In this document: in pieces, positions 1 through 8,549 of the stretch | Position numbering within the stretch: the stretch's first letter is position 1 | Layout: the number at the start of each line of letters is the position of its first letter | DNA from: Ruminococcus sp. | GTDB taxonomy: Bacteria > Bacillota > Clostridia > Oscillospirales > Ruminococcaceae | Direction of reading: 5' to 3' | DNA: 43,132 nt | NCBI GenBank assembly: GCA_029062165.1 | Contig: JAIDQQ010000050.1 | Coordinates: 1 to 43,132 of the forward strand | Translations under genes and position numbers: made by a program | Notes under the pieces: generated by a model | Told to the model about the DNA's origin: nothing | Database searches by the model: none | The model's input: the letters and a program-made list of their open reading frames with translations, nothing else

Positions 1-234
1 ATAATATACTGATTTTTATATCAAATTGTAAATTTTTTTTGAACAGACACTCGTATGTCCTACATGATTTATATAATAAAAATACAAAGGGTTACAAGTT
101 ATGAAGATACTCTGAAAATATCCATTATGCTTTCTTGTGAGATTTTTTACGATTTGTCAACCGAGAACATAACAAACAATGTTTTATTGTTACTGTTATA
201 AGTTCTAATCAATATTTTATAAGGAGTTGTGATT

Positions 235-1956
235 ATGGCGAAAACGGTTAAAGTTACATATAATTCTGAAAACTTAGAAACAACTATAGTCGTTGATGGA
301 AAGAATTTTGATACTTCTCGTATCAATGGTAAGGAAATCGCTGTCTGGGCGTATCCGTTCATGATGCGTAAGGTAAGATGGAACGGTTTCTATGAGGAAA
401 TGGTACAGGCACTGGACGGTCAGGAGGCTTTTGACCTTGTGTTTGAAGGTCAGAAGGAAGCACTTGCTGAACTGAAAGAAGCGTGGGAAAATGCACCTGT
501 CAATGTTGTATCCGATGATGAGGAAAATATTGTTATAATTAATTATAACGCAGAAAGTCTGACCACTGAAATAACTGTAAACGGTCAGAATTTCGATACA
601 TCAAGAATAAACGGTAAGGAAATCGAAGACTGGGTATACCCATTTATGATGCGTAAGGTAAAGTGGGACGGTATTTTTGAGGAACTGAAAAATGTACTTG
701 AAACGGAAATTTATAAAATTCAGTTTTCAGGAACTCTGGAAGATATGAATGTGCTTATGGAAGAATGTCCGGAAACAGTTAAAATCAGTTATCAGGAAAC
801 TGATAATTGTCAGAAAAATTCAGATGCCGAAAATATATTACAAAAGGCAAACGAACTTGAAAATCAGGCGTATCAGTTAGTGGAAGAGGGTAAATACGAA
901 GAGGCATTGCAGTTACGATTAAAGGCTGGCGAATTGGGAAATGCAGTTGCTCTTAGCAATCTCGGCTGGCATTATGAGTATGGAAAAGGCGTTGAGCCGG
1001 ATGCTCAGAAAGCGTTTTCATATTATAAAAAATCTGCTGAACTGGGTTTTGATTTTGCACAAAGAAAAACCGGAATATGTTATGAAGATGGATTCGGTGT
1101 AGAGCCGGATACAACAGAGGCTTTGAACTGGTATTTAAAGGCGGCTGAACAAGGTCATGCAGAATCACAGTATGCAGTTGGAATATGCTATCTGAATGGT
1201 CTGGGAGTAGACGAGAACGCTTCCGAAGCAGTTAAATGGTTCAGAAAATCCGCAGAACAAGGATTTGACCAAGCACAAAAAGCCCTTGGCGAGTGTTATT
1301 TAAACGGATATGGTGATATTGAAGAGAACATGACAGAAGCATTTAAATGGTATGAAAAAGCAGCGTTGCAGGATGATGCAGATTCTCAATTTATAATGGG
1401 TGTTATGTATATAAGTGATGATTCACCGGTTGAACCAAACTCACAGACTGCCTTGGAATGGTTTGAAAAATCGCTGGCAAATGGAAATGACCAAAACCCA
1501 CAGATATATATGAGAATAATAGGTTGTTTAAAAGATATTGGGTTCACAAGAATGGACAGAACTGGCGATGGGTATAAGAAAGCAGCTGAAACATATCCCG
1601 AATTCAAAAGAATAGTAGAAATATGTAATTTTGCCATTAACAATTTTGAGTGTACTAATTCAGAAAATGGCGTATTCTATCTTGAACTTGCTATTCAATA
1701 TGGATTTTTAGAAGATTGGGATAATGCAGTCAAGTATGCCCAGATGGCTGCAAATTTGGGCGTTGAAGGAGCAGAAAACAGTTTAGCTGGTTATAAAAAA
1801 GCACGAATGGCAAATATTGGTTTTGGAGCAGCTGAAAAAGTTGCTGATGTTTTCGGAATGGGTGCAGCGTTCAGATTTGGTGAAGCCCTTGGCGATAATG
1901 ATATTTCAGAAAATATAATAGATAAAGGCATTAACTTTTTTAAATCTTTATTTTAA
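235..1956 (+). CDS. Sel1-repeat protein with duplicated N-terminal domain
   Basis: The product is 573 aa from ATG 235. That start is preferred over the in-frame GTG at 229 because AAGGAG (221-226) lies 8 nt before the ATG but only 2 nt before the GTG. Two copies of an unnamed domain of about 80 residues (about 3-83 and 99-180) share the strings NFDTSRINGKEI and YPFMMRKV. A short linker follows, then about five Sel1-type TPR units (about 230-420) with the usual GxGVEPD and A..WY.KAAEQG features. The C-terminus (about 530-573) is Gly/Ala-rich. There is no signal peptide, so it is probably cytoplasmic. Sel1 repeats are protein-interaction scaffolds; the partner here is unknown. The gene is a single unit closed by a strong terminator. 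Confidence 0.85.
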   Translation: MAKTVKVTYNSENLETTIVVDGKNFDTSRINGKEIAVWAYPFMMRKVRWNGFYEEMVQALDGQEAFDLVFEGQKEALAELKEAWENAPVNVVSDDEENIVIINYNAESLTTEITVNGQNFDTSRINGKEIEDWVYPFMMRKVKWDGIFEELKNVLETEIYKIQFSGTLEDMNVLMEECPETVKISYQETDNCQKNSDAENILQKANELENQAYQLVEEGKYEEALQLRLKAGELGNAVALSNLGWHYEYGKGVEPDAQKAFSYYKKSAELGFDFAQRKTGICYEDGFGVEPDTTEALNWYLKAAEQGHAESQYAVGICYLNGLGVDENASEAVKWFRKSAEQGFDQAQKALGECYLNGYGDIEENMTEAFKWYEKAALQDDADSQFIMGVMYISDDSPVEPNSQTALEWFEKSLANGNDQNPQIYMRIIGCLKDIGFTRMDRTGDGYKKAAETYPEFKRIVEICNFAINNFECTNSENGVFYLELAIQYGFLEDWDNAVKYAQMAANLGVEGAENSLAGYKKARMANIGFGAAEKVADVFGMGAAFRFGEALGDNDISENIIDKGINFFKSLF

Positions 1957-1982
1957 AATTACAATGAATGCATAAAAATGCA

Positions 1983-2034
1983 AAAAGAGTATCATATTCT
2001 GTATAGACTACAGAAAAATGATACTCTTTTCTTT
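1983..2034 (+). terminator. Strong intrinsic terminator after the Sel1-repeat gene
   Basis: AAAAGAGTATCAT (1983-1995) pairs perfectly with ATGATACTCTTTT (2018-2030). An inner stem TTCTGTA/TACAGAA (1997-2003/2009-2015) extends it, and a T-rich tail follows. The A-rich left arm could let it work on both strands. Confidence 0.85.
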
Positions 2035-2043
2035 TAATAAGAC

Positions 2044-2113
2044 GTTATAGAAAAAAACTATAACCTGTTAAAGAAAAAAAGAACTTTACAAATTTAATGT
2101 TTCATGTTACAAT
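2044..2113 (+). promoter_or_regulatory. Promoter of the LysR/sulfur operon with a perfect inverted repeat
   Basis: TTTACA (2085-2090) and TACAAT (2108-2113) are 17 nt apart, a fair sigma-A promoter. Upstream is a perfect 7-bp inverted repeat, GTTATAG (2044-2050) and CTATAAC (2058-2064), around seven A residues. Its position just upstream of the -35 suits a regulator site, possibly for the LysR product; which protein binds is an inference. Confidence 0.6.
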
Positions 2114-2155
2114 TAAAGCATACTATTTAGATGTGTTTTATAGGAGTTTGATAGT

Positions 2156-3070
2156 ATGACATTAATGCAATTGAAATATGCGATTACGGTCGCCGGAGAA
2201 CATTCTTTAAATGATGCTTCCAAAAAATTATATATATCTCAACCCAGCCTGTCATCAGCGATTCATTCATTGGAAAAAGAAATCGGTTTTGATATTTTCA
2301 TACGCTCCAAAAACGGAATCACACTTACAACTGCCGGTACTGAATTTATCGGTTATGCAAAGTCCGTCATGGAACAGTACGATATTTTAGACGCAAAATA
2401 TCTGTCAAATGTCAGCCGGAAAAAACGGTTCAGCGTATCCATGCAACATTATACATTTGCGGTAAATGCATTCGTAGAACTGGTGAAACAGTACGGCATG
2501 GACGAATACGAATTTGAAGTACACGAGACAAAAACTTATGAAGTAATCGAAAATGTAAAAAATCATAAAAGTGAAATCGGTATTCTTTACATGAACGATT
2601 ACAACAAAAACGTACTTAATAAAATGTTTTCAGAAGCCGGACTTCAGTTTGTACCGCTGTTTGAATGTGGTATTTACGTGTATATGTGGAAAGGTCATCC
2701 CTTAGCGGATAAAGCCGAAATTTCCTTAGAGGAACTTGAAGAATATCCTTGTTTATGCTTTGCACAGGGTGAGCATAATTCATTTTATTTTGCGGAAGAA
2801 GTATTGAGTACCTACAGTTATAAGCGTTTTATCCGTGCAAACGACAGGGCAACAATGCTGAATCTTATGGTAGGTCTGAACGGTTTTACACTGTGTTCGG
2901 GTATCATATGCGAGGACTTAAACGGCAAGGATTATTGTGCGGTCAAGCTGAAATCGGACGAAAAAATGACAATCGGATATATTTCAAGGAAAGAAGCTAC
3001 ACTAAGTCCGATTTGTGAAAAATATTTACAGGAAATCGCAAAATATAAGGAGGAAAATTATAATGGATAG
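2156..3070 (+). CDS. LysR-family transcriptional regulator of the sulfur/thiol operon
   Basis: The product is 304 aa, normal for LysR regulators. An N-terminal winged helix-turn-helix (about 1-60) contains the typical SLNDASKKLYISQPSLSSAI run, followed by a substrate-binding effector domain (about 90-295). TAGGAG at 2141-2146 supports ATG 2156. The stop overlaps the start of the next gene by 8 nt, so it is the first gene of a tight operon with PLP-dependent Cys/Met enzymes and glutamate-cysteine ligase. By family precedent (CysB/CmbR type) it probably senses a sulfur metabolite such as O-acetylserine. The ligand cannot be read from sequence. Confidence 0.85.
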   Translation: MTLMQLKYAITVAGEHSLNDASKKLYISQPSLSSAIHSLEKEIGFDIFIRSKNGITLTTAGTEFIGYAKSVMEQYDILDAKYLSNVSRKKRFSVSMQHYTFAVNAFVELVKQYGMDEYEFEVHETKTYEVIENVKNHKSEIGILYMNDYNKNVLNKMFSEAGLQFVPLFECGIYVYMWKGHPLADKAEISLEELEEYPCLCFAQGEHNSFYFAEEVLSTYSYKRFIRANDRATMLNLMVGLNGFTLCSGIICEDLNGKDYCAVKLKSDEKMTIGYISRKEATLSPICEKYLQEIAKYKEENYNG

Positions 3071-4229
3071 AAAAATTGAAACAAAATGTCTTCACCTTGA
3101 AGAAGACGAAGATTGTATAAAACATTACGGAGCTATCAGCTATCCGATTTATCAGACGGCTACTTATGCACATTCGGGAGTGGGAAAAAGTACTGGTTAT
3201 GACTATTCACGCTTACAGAATCCCACAAAGGAACATCTTGAAAAGGTGATTGCATCATTGGAAAACGGTATATCGGCATTTGCATTTGCTTCCGGTATGT
3301 CGGCAATTTCCTTGCTTATGGAAATTTTCAAGCCAGATGACCATATTATTACAGATTCTGACTTGTATGGTGGAAGTATTCGTCTTTTCCGGAATGTTTC
3401 CGCAAAAAACGGCATAAAAATTTCAAGTATTGACTGTTATAAGGAGAATATCGAGGACTTCATAACATCTGATACTAAAGCGATTTACATAGAAACTCCG
3501 ACAAATCCCATGATGAATGTAACGGATATTGCCGTTGTATCGGAGATAGCTAAAAAATATAACCTGCTCCTTGTGGTTGATAATACTTTCATGTCGCCGT
3601 ATTTTCAGAATCCTCTTGATTTGGGTGCGGATATTGTTGTACATAGCGGTACTAAATACCTTGGCGGTCATAACGATACACTGGCAGGATTTCTTGTTAC
3701 CAACAGAACCGATATTGCCGAAAAATTCGCATTTCTGATAAAAACCACCGGAGCAGGTCTTTCACCATTTGACAGCTGGTTAATTCTGCGTGGTATAAAA
3801 ACACTCGGAATCCGTATGGAAAAATCACAGGAAAATGCCTTTAAAATCGCATACTGGCTGAAAGAACAGAAAGCGGTCACAGAAGTGATTTATACCGGAT
3901 TACCGGAACATACAGGACATGAAATCATGAAAAAACAGGCAAGAGGTTTCGGGGCAATGATTACATTCAAGTTGGAAAGTAAAGCTTTTGCACTGTCGAT
4001 TCTGGAAAAAGTCCGCATGATAAAATTTGCGGAAAGTCTCGGTGGTGTGGAAACTCTGATAACGTACCCTACAACACAGACCCATGCAGACATACCGCCG
4101 GAAATACGTGAAAAAAACGGAATCACGGAAAGTACATTAAGGCTTTCCGTAGGTATCGAAAATGCAGAAGATTTGATTTATGAACTTGACAAAGTTTTTC
4201 GTGAAACGGAGTGTGAACTGAATGTCTGA
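3063..4229 (+). CDS. Cys/Met-metabolism PLP enzyme (cystathionine gamma-synthase/lyase family)
   Basis: The product is 388 aa from ATG 3063, 9 nt after AAGGAGG (3047-3053). An earlier in-frame ATG lies inside the LysR gene and has no such site. The Schiff-base lysine is K198 in HSGTKYLGGHND. The SGMSAI and ETPTNPM motifs are typical of the family (PF01053). Members make cystathionine from O-acyl-homoserine (MetB) or cleave cystathionine or homocysteine to cysteine (MccB); sequence reading does not separate these. With a C-S lyase, cysteine synthase and LysR regulator in the same cluster, it most likely takes part in transsulfuration. It overlaps the next gene by 8 nt, suggesting translational coupling. 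Confidence 0.85.
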   Translation: MDRKIETKCLHLEEDEDCIKHYGAISYPIYQTATYAHSGVGKSTGYDYSRLQNPTKEHLEKVIASLENGISAFAFASGMSAISLLMEIFKPDDHIITDSDLYGGSIRLFRNVSAKNGIKISSIDCYKENIEDFITSDTKAIYIETPTNPMMNVTDIAVVSEIAKKYNLLLVVDNTFMSPYFQNPLDLGADIVVHSGTKYLGGHNDTLAGFLVTNRTDIAEKFAFLIKTTGAGLSPFDSWLILRGIKTLGIRMEKSQENAFKIAYWLKEQKAVTEVIYTGLPEHTGHEIMKKQARGFGAMITFKLESKAFALSILEKVRMIKFAESLGGVETLITYPTTQTHADIPPEIREKNGITESTLRLSVGIENAEDLIYELDKVFRETECELNV

Positions 4230-5403
4230 AAGAAATCTCGATTTTGATAAAATTATTGACCGGAAAAATACAAGAAGTCTGAAATATGATTTTGCCGTCA
4301 AACGTGGTATGCCGGAAAATGTACTGCCCTTGTGGGTTGCGGACATGGATTTTGAAACATCCTCATATATTCAGGACGCTCTGACAGAACGTGTGAAACA
4401 TGGAATATTCGGCTACAGTGAAGTGCAGTCGCCGTATTTTGAAATAGTCCGTGACTGGCTGAAACGTCATCATGACTGGGATATTCAGGAAAAATGGCTT
4501 GTGAAAACTCCAGGGGTTGTATTCGCTCTTGCAATGGCGGTAAAAGCCTATACACAGTACGGTGACGGCGTTTTATTGCAGTTACCGGTGTACTATCCTT
4601 TTTCGGAGGTCATAAGGGATAACGGAAGAAAAGTCGTCAGCAATGACTTGTATCTCGACAATGATAACCGCTATCACATTGATTTTGTGGACTTTGAACA
4701 GAAAATTATTGACGAAAATATAAAACTGTTTTTCCTGTGTAGTCCGCATAATCCGGTAGGCAGGGTCTGGACGGAAGCGGAACTGATACGGCTTGGCGAT
4801 ATATGTCTGAAACATGGCGTTACAGTCGTAAGCGACGAAATACATCAGGATTTTGTTTTTCACAGAAAACATCATGTTTTTGCGAATCTGAAAAAAGAGT
4901 TTGAAAATATCAGCATAACCTGTACTTCACCGAGTAAGACATTTAATCTTGCAAGTATGATGATGTCAAATATTTTTATTCCGAATCCTGAATTGAGACT
5001 GAAATTTAAGAAACAACTTGACGCATCGGGTACAAGTCAGTTAGGCGTGATGGGTCTTATCGCCTGCGAAACGGCATACAGCAAGGGCGAAGAATGGTAT
5101 AATTCTATGCTTGCGTATGTTTCGGAGAATATAAGGTTTACGAAAAAATACGTCGCCGAAAATCTTCCGGACGTAACCATGACAGATACAGAGGGTACTT
5201 ATCTTGTATGGCTTGATTTCAGAAAAACCGGTCTGACTGTTGACGAACTGGAAAATCTGATTATCCATAAGGCGAATTTATGGCTTGACAGCGGAAAAAT
5301 TTTCGGAAAATGCGGTGAGGGATTCCAGCGTATTAACGTAGCGTGTCCGAGAAGTATTCTGAAAGAAGCATTGGAACGAATCAGAAAAGCACTTTATAAG
5401 TAG
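4222..5403 (+). CDS. patB: MalY/PatB-type cystathionine beta-lyase (C-S lyase)
   Basis: The product is 393 aa with a class I/II aminotransferase fold. The PLP lysine is K239 in TSPSKTFNLAS; SPHNPVGRVW and VVSDEIHQDF are the conserved substrate and PLP-ring motifs. MalY/PatB enzymes cleave the C-S bond of cystathionine or other cysteine S-conjugates, giving a thiol, pyruvate and ammonia. The start overlaps the preceding PLP enzyme by 8 nt, so both are made together. It may release thiols from scavenged S-conjugates or convert cystathionine to homocysteine. The family assignment is firm, the physiological substrate is not. Confidence 0.85.
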   Translation: MSERNLDFDKIIDRKNTRSLKYDFAVKRGMPENVLPLWVADMDFETSSYIQDALTERVKHGIFGYSEVQSPYFEIVRDWLKRHHDWDIQEKWLVKTPGVVFALAMAVKAYTQYGDGVLLQLPVYYPFSEVIRDNGRKVVSNDLYLDNDNRYHIDFVDFEQKIIDENIKLFFLCSPHNPVGRVWTEAELIRLGDICLKHGVTVVSDEIHQDFVFHRKHHVFANLKKEFENISITCTSPSKTFNLASMMMSNIFIPNPELRLKFKKQLDASGTSQLGVMGLIACETAYSKGEEWYNSMLAYVSENIRFTKKYVAENLPDVTMTDTEGTYLVWLDFRKTGLTVDELENLIIHKANLWLDSGKIFGKCGEGFQRINVACPRSILKEALERIRKALYK

Positions 5404-5414
5404 AGGTAATAATA

Positions 5415-6554
5415 ATGGAAAATTACATATTTAACGGAAAATTCGGGCTTGAACGTGAAACACTTCGTATTGACAGAAACGGCAGACTCGCACAGACTCT
5501 CCACCCTTTCGACGACGAACATTTATCAAGGGATTTTTGTGAAAATCAGCTTGAAATTATTACGCCTGTCTGCAACAGTATCGCAGAATTAATGAAAAGT
5601 CTGAAAACGCTTGATACAAATGCAAGAAAAATTCTGAATCAGAACGGCGAATCGCTATGGCTGTACAGTAATCCGCCACATATTGACGACGAAACAGAAA
5701 TACCGATTGCACTTTATGACGGTATTTTTTCCGCAAAACACGACTACAGAATAAGTCTCGCACGCCGTTACGGAAAAAGAATGATGCTTTATTCCGGAAT
5801 ACATTTTAATTTTTCGTTTTCCGAAAAGTATCTTGAAACTTTCGACGTTGATAAGAATACGCTTTATTTCCGCCTGCTCAAACAAGTCAGTCGATATAGC
5901 TGGCTACTTGTTCTGCTGACATCTGCAAGCCCTTTGTATGATTTGTCATTTGATACGGATAATGCATATGGTACAGTATTCAGTGGATTTTCTTCAATGC
6001 GAAACAGTCGGCGAGGTTACTGGAATCAGTTTGTTCCGCAACTGGATTATACTGATTTACCGGCATATATTGATAGTATTCAGAACTATATCAAAAAAGG
6101 CGTTTTGTTTTCTGCCGGAGAGTTGTATTTGCCGGTACGTCTGAAACCGAGTGGTGAAAATTCCCTTGAGGCTTTAATCAATAACGGCGTTGACCACATA
6201 GAATTACGTATGTTTGACCTGAATCCACTGGAAAAACTAGGAATTTCTGAAAAAGATTTGAAATTTGCCCACCTGTTTCTTATTTATCTGCTGAATAAAG
6301 AAGACTTTGATTTCACACCCGAACTACAGAAAAATGCGATTGAAAATCATAAATTATCGGCATTGTATGACATTTCCGACGTTATTATTGAAAATACTCC
6401 AATAAAAGAATCAGCAGATAATTTCCTTGACGGAATGATAAAATTTTTTATTGAATTTCCTGAAGCTCTTGACATAATAGCATACGAACGCCATAAACTT
6501 AATGGTATGAGAATATGCGAAAAAATAAAATCGGGGAGTGAGATCTATGTGTGA
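5415..6554 (+). CDS. gshA: Glutamate-cysteine ligase (GshA family), short form
   Basis: The product is 379 aa. It opens with FGLERETLRI and carries ITPV, YSGIHFNFS and HIELRMFDLNPLEKLGI, all landmarks of the enterobacterial-type GshA family (PF04262), which joins glutamate and cysteine to gamma-glutamylcysteine using ATP. The E. coli enzyme is about 518 aa; this one stops soon after the last conserved motif and lacks roughly the C-terminal 100 residues. No glutathione synthetase (ATP-grasp) domain is fused or encoded nearby. It is followed, with an 8-nt overlap, by an EgtC-like class II amidohydrolase, which points to a gamma-glutamyl thiol route other than plain glutathione synthesis. Confidence 0.85.
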   Translation: MENYIFNGKFGLERETLRIDRNGRLAQTLHPFDDEHLSRDFCENQLEIITPVCNSIAELMKSLKTLDTNARKILNQNGESLWLYSNPPHIDDETEIPIALYDGIFSAKHDYRISLARRYGKRMMLYSGIHFNFSFSEKYLETFDVDKNTLYFRLLKQVSRYSWLLVLLTSASPLYDLSFDTDNAYGTVFSGFSSMRNSRRGYWNQFVPQLDYTDLPAYIDSIQNYIKKGVLFSAGELYLPVRLKPSGENSLEALINNGVDHIELRMFDLNPLEKLGISEKDLKFAHLFLIYLLNKEDFDFTPELQKNAIENHKLSALYDISDVIIENTPIKESADNFLDGMIKFFIEFPEALDIIAYERHKLNGMRICEKIKSGSEIYV

Positions 6555-7299
6555 ACTTCTTGGATTTTCCGCAAGCCGTGAAAATGATATACGCAAGTAT
6601 CTGACAGAATTTTTCAGCCACGGCATACAACACCCACACGGTTGGGGGCTTATGCGTGAAAATAACAGCATAACGGAAATCATAAAAAAAGCCGAATGTT
6701 CTGCAAAAAGTGAACGGATTTCTGAAATAATTGCAGAAACTCAACCACAGAAAAATACTCTTGCACATATCCGTCTTGCAACAGTCGGTTCAATTAAAAA
6801 TGAAAACTGTCACCCCTACACACAGACGGATAATACTGGACATTGTTGGACATTAATTCATAATGGTACGATTTATTCGGGCAGACAGTTAATGAAATAT
6901 CTGTACACTCAAACAGGCGATACGGATTCTGAAAGGATTTCCCTTGCATTGCTTGACAAAATCAATGAAAAAAATCCAGAAACGCCTGAACAGCGATTTG
7001 ATATTGTAGATGATTTTGTTATTTCACTGTCAAAAAGAAACAAGCTGAATCTTATTATATATGACGGTGAATTACTGTATGTACATCAGAATATGAGAGA
7101 CACATTGTATTATAAATCTGAAAATGACGGCATTATTTTTTCCACAAAACCGCTTGACAGTGGTTACTGGAAGCCCTATCCTATGACACAGTTATGTGCA
7201 TTTCGGGCAGGTAGAAAAGTTTTTGAGGGTACGAAACACGGAAATATTTTTGTACCGGCACTTGATTACATAACCGAAACAGATGCTATGAATATTTAA
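6547..7299 (+). CDS. Class II glutamine amidotransferase-like hydrolase (YafJ/EgtC type)
   Basis: The product is 250 aa. Start ATG 6547 is chosen because it leaves Cys2 (MCELLGF) as the N-terminal nucleophile this Ntn-hydrolase family needs; an upstream in-frame GTG at 6538 would bury it. Conserved features are HPHGWG, LAHIRLATVG, HPYT and the oxyanion segment IHNGTIY. No synthase domain is attached, as in YafJ and EgtC. EgtC removes the gamma-glutamyl group from an ergothioneine intermediate. The 8-nt overlap with glutamate-cysteine ligase suggests it acts on a gamma-glutamyl-cysteinyl compound. No EgtB or EgtD is in view, so ergothioneine itself is not indicated. Confidence 0.8.
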   Translation: MCELLGFSASRENDIRKYLTEFFSHGIQHPHGWGLMRENNSITEIIKKAECSAKSERISEIIAETQPQKNTLAHIRLATVGSIKNENCHPYTQTDNTGHCWTLIHNGTIYSGRQLMKYLYTQTGDTDSERISLALLDKINEKNPETPEQRFDIVDDFVISLSKRNKLNLIIYDGELLYVHQNMRDTLYYKSENDGIIFSTKPLDSGYWKPYPMTQLCAFRAGRKVFEGTKHGNIFVPALDYITETDAMNI

Positions 7300-7311
7300 T
7301 AAATAGTCTTG

Positions 7312-7331
7312 TTCTATTATAAGTAATAGAA
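7312..7331. other. Perfect inverted repeat upstream of cysK
   Basis: TTCTATT (7312-7318) and AATAGAA (7325-7331) flank six bases. It lies 12 nt after the amidohydrolase stop and 20 nt before the cysK -35. It has no run of T after it, so it is either a weak terminator or an operator. Confidence 0.4.
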
Positions 7332-7351
7332 TAATCGTATATTTCATGTTA

Positions 7352-7415
7352 TTGACAAATGTAAAAAAATCTGATATACTGTAATCATAGCAAACATACC
7401 AGTATTATAGGAATT
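7352..7415 (+). promoter_or_regulatory. cysK promoter with a possible Rrf2-type operator word downstream
   Basis: TTGACA (7352-7357) and TATACT (7375-7380) with a 17-nt spacer make a near-consensus sigma-A promoter. TATAGGAATT (7406-7415) in the leader is the exact reverse complement of AATTCCTATA (13139-13148), which overlaps the promoter of the decayed Rrf2-family regulator. The shared word suggests one regulator acted on both; this is an inference. Confidence 0.65.
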
Positions 7416-7433
7416 AAAACGGAGGTAATTATT

Positions 7434-8372
7434 ATGAGTGAAATCAAAGAAAGTGCATTGGAGCTTATCGGCGGAACACCGCTCCTGAAGCTGAATGGTT
7501 ACGCAAAGAAAAAGAACATCACCGGCGTGACTGTTCTTGCAAAACTCGAATATCTCAATCCGGCAGGGTCTGTAAAGGACAGAATCGCCCTCGCAATGAT
7601 TGAGGACGCCGAAAAAAAAGGCATTTTAAAAGAGGGGTCAACAATTATCGAACCCACAAGCGGTAATACCGGTATCGGACTTGTAGCAGTTTCAGCCGTA
7701 AAGGGTTACAGAACTATCATAACATTGCCCGATACTATGAGCATTGAACGAAGAAATCTCCTGAAGGCTTACGGTGCGGAACTCGTACTGACCGAGGGTG
7801 CAAAAGGTATGAAAGGTGCGATTGCAAGGGCGGAAGAACTAGCACAGGAAATTGAAAATGCTGTAATTCTCGGACAGTTCATAAATCCGGCGAATCCTGA
7901 AGTACATAGAAATACAACAGGTCCGGAAATATGGGAACAGACTGACGGTAAAATAGATATATTCGTAGCAGGCGTAGGCACAGGTGGTACGATTACAGGC
8001 GTAGGCGAATATCTGAAAGAAAAGAATCCCGATATCAAGGTTGTAGCGGTTGAACCGGCAACATCTCCGGTACTCTCCGAGGGAAAAGCCGGACCTCATA
8101 AAATTCAGGGAATCGGAGCAGGTTTTGTTCCGGACGTACTCAACACGGAAATCTATGACGAAGTAATTACCGTCGAAAATGATGACGCATTTGCAGAGGG
8201 AAAAGCCGTTGCGGTAAGCGAGGGAATTTTAGTCGGAATTTCTTCCGGAGCGGTTCTTAAAGCGGTCACTGTACTTGCCGAACGTCCCGAAAATAAAGGA
8301 AAAACTATCGTTGTACTTCTCCCCGATTCCGGCGACAGATACCTTTCTACACCGCTTTTCAGTAATAATTGA
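7434..8372 (+). CDS. cysK: Cysteine synthase (O-acetylserine sulfhydrylase)
   Basis: The product is 312 aa, full length for CysK. The PLP lysine is K48 in [10 protein letters not shown], the substrate loop is [10 protein letters not shown], and the glycine-rich phosphate loop is [13 protein letters not shown]. It makes cysteine from O-acetylserine and sulfide. GGAGGT sits just before ATG 7434. The gene has its own promoter and is followed by a YezD-like small protein, as in several Firmicutes cysteine clusters. In Bacillus, CysK also forms a complex with the Rrf2 regulator CymR; a decayed Rrf2 gene lies about 5 kb downstream. Confidence 0.95.
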   Translation: MSEIKESALELIGGTPLLKLNGYAKKKNITGVTVLAKLEYLNPAGSVKDRIALAMIEDAEKKGILKEGSTIIEPTSGNTGIGLVAVSAVKGYRTIITLPDTMSIERRNLLKAYGAELVLTEGAKGMKGAIARAEELAQEIENAVILGQFINPANPEVHRNTTGPEIWEQTDGKIDIFVAGVGTGGTITGVGEYLKEKNPDIKVVAVEPATSPVLSEGKAGPHKIQGIGAGFVPDVLNTEIYDEVITVENDDAFAEGKAVAVSEGILVGISSGAVLKAVTVLAERPENKGKTIVVLLPDSGDRYLSTPLFSNN

Positions 8373-8387
8373 AAGCCGGTGTTATGA

Positions 8388-8549
8388 ATGGACGAAACAA
8401 TTTCACAGAAAAAAATTCCGGAAAATTCGTATTCGGAAATTATTGAAAAACTTTTAAGTAATATGAAATACGGAAATATAACCCTGATTGTACAGGACGG
8501 AAAAATTATTCAGATTGACAAAACCGAAAAATACAGAATCAAAGACTGA
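8388..8549 (+). CDS. YezD-like small protein (DUF2292)
   Basis: A 53-aa protein starts 16 nt after cysK. It has the DUF2292 pattern: a short helix (SEIIEKLLSNMKYG) then a beta stretch ITLIVQDGKIIQIDKTEKYR. Members of this family recur beside sulfur-assimilation genes in Firmicutes; their biochemical role is not established. Upstream GAAAGCCGGTG is only a weak ribosome-binding site, so translation may be coupled to cysK. A terminator follows at once. Confidence 0.8.
   Translation: MDETISQKKIPENSYSEIIEKLLSNMKYGNITLIVQDGKIIQIDKTEKYRIKD

Noticed and set aside
1957..7433. SAM (S-box) or T-box riboswitch before the sulfur genes
   Set aside because: Leaders are short (under 140 nt) and show none of the conserved S-box or T-box sequence words.
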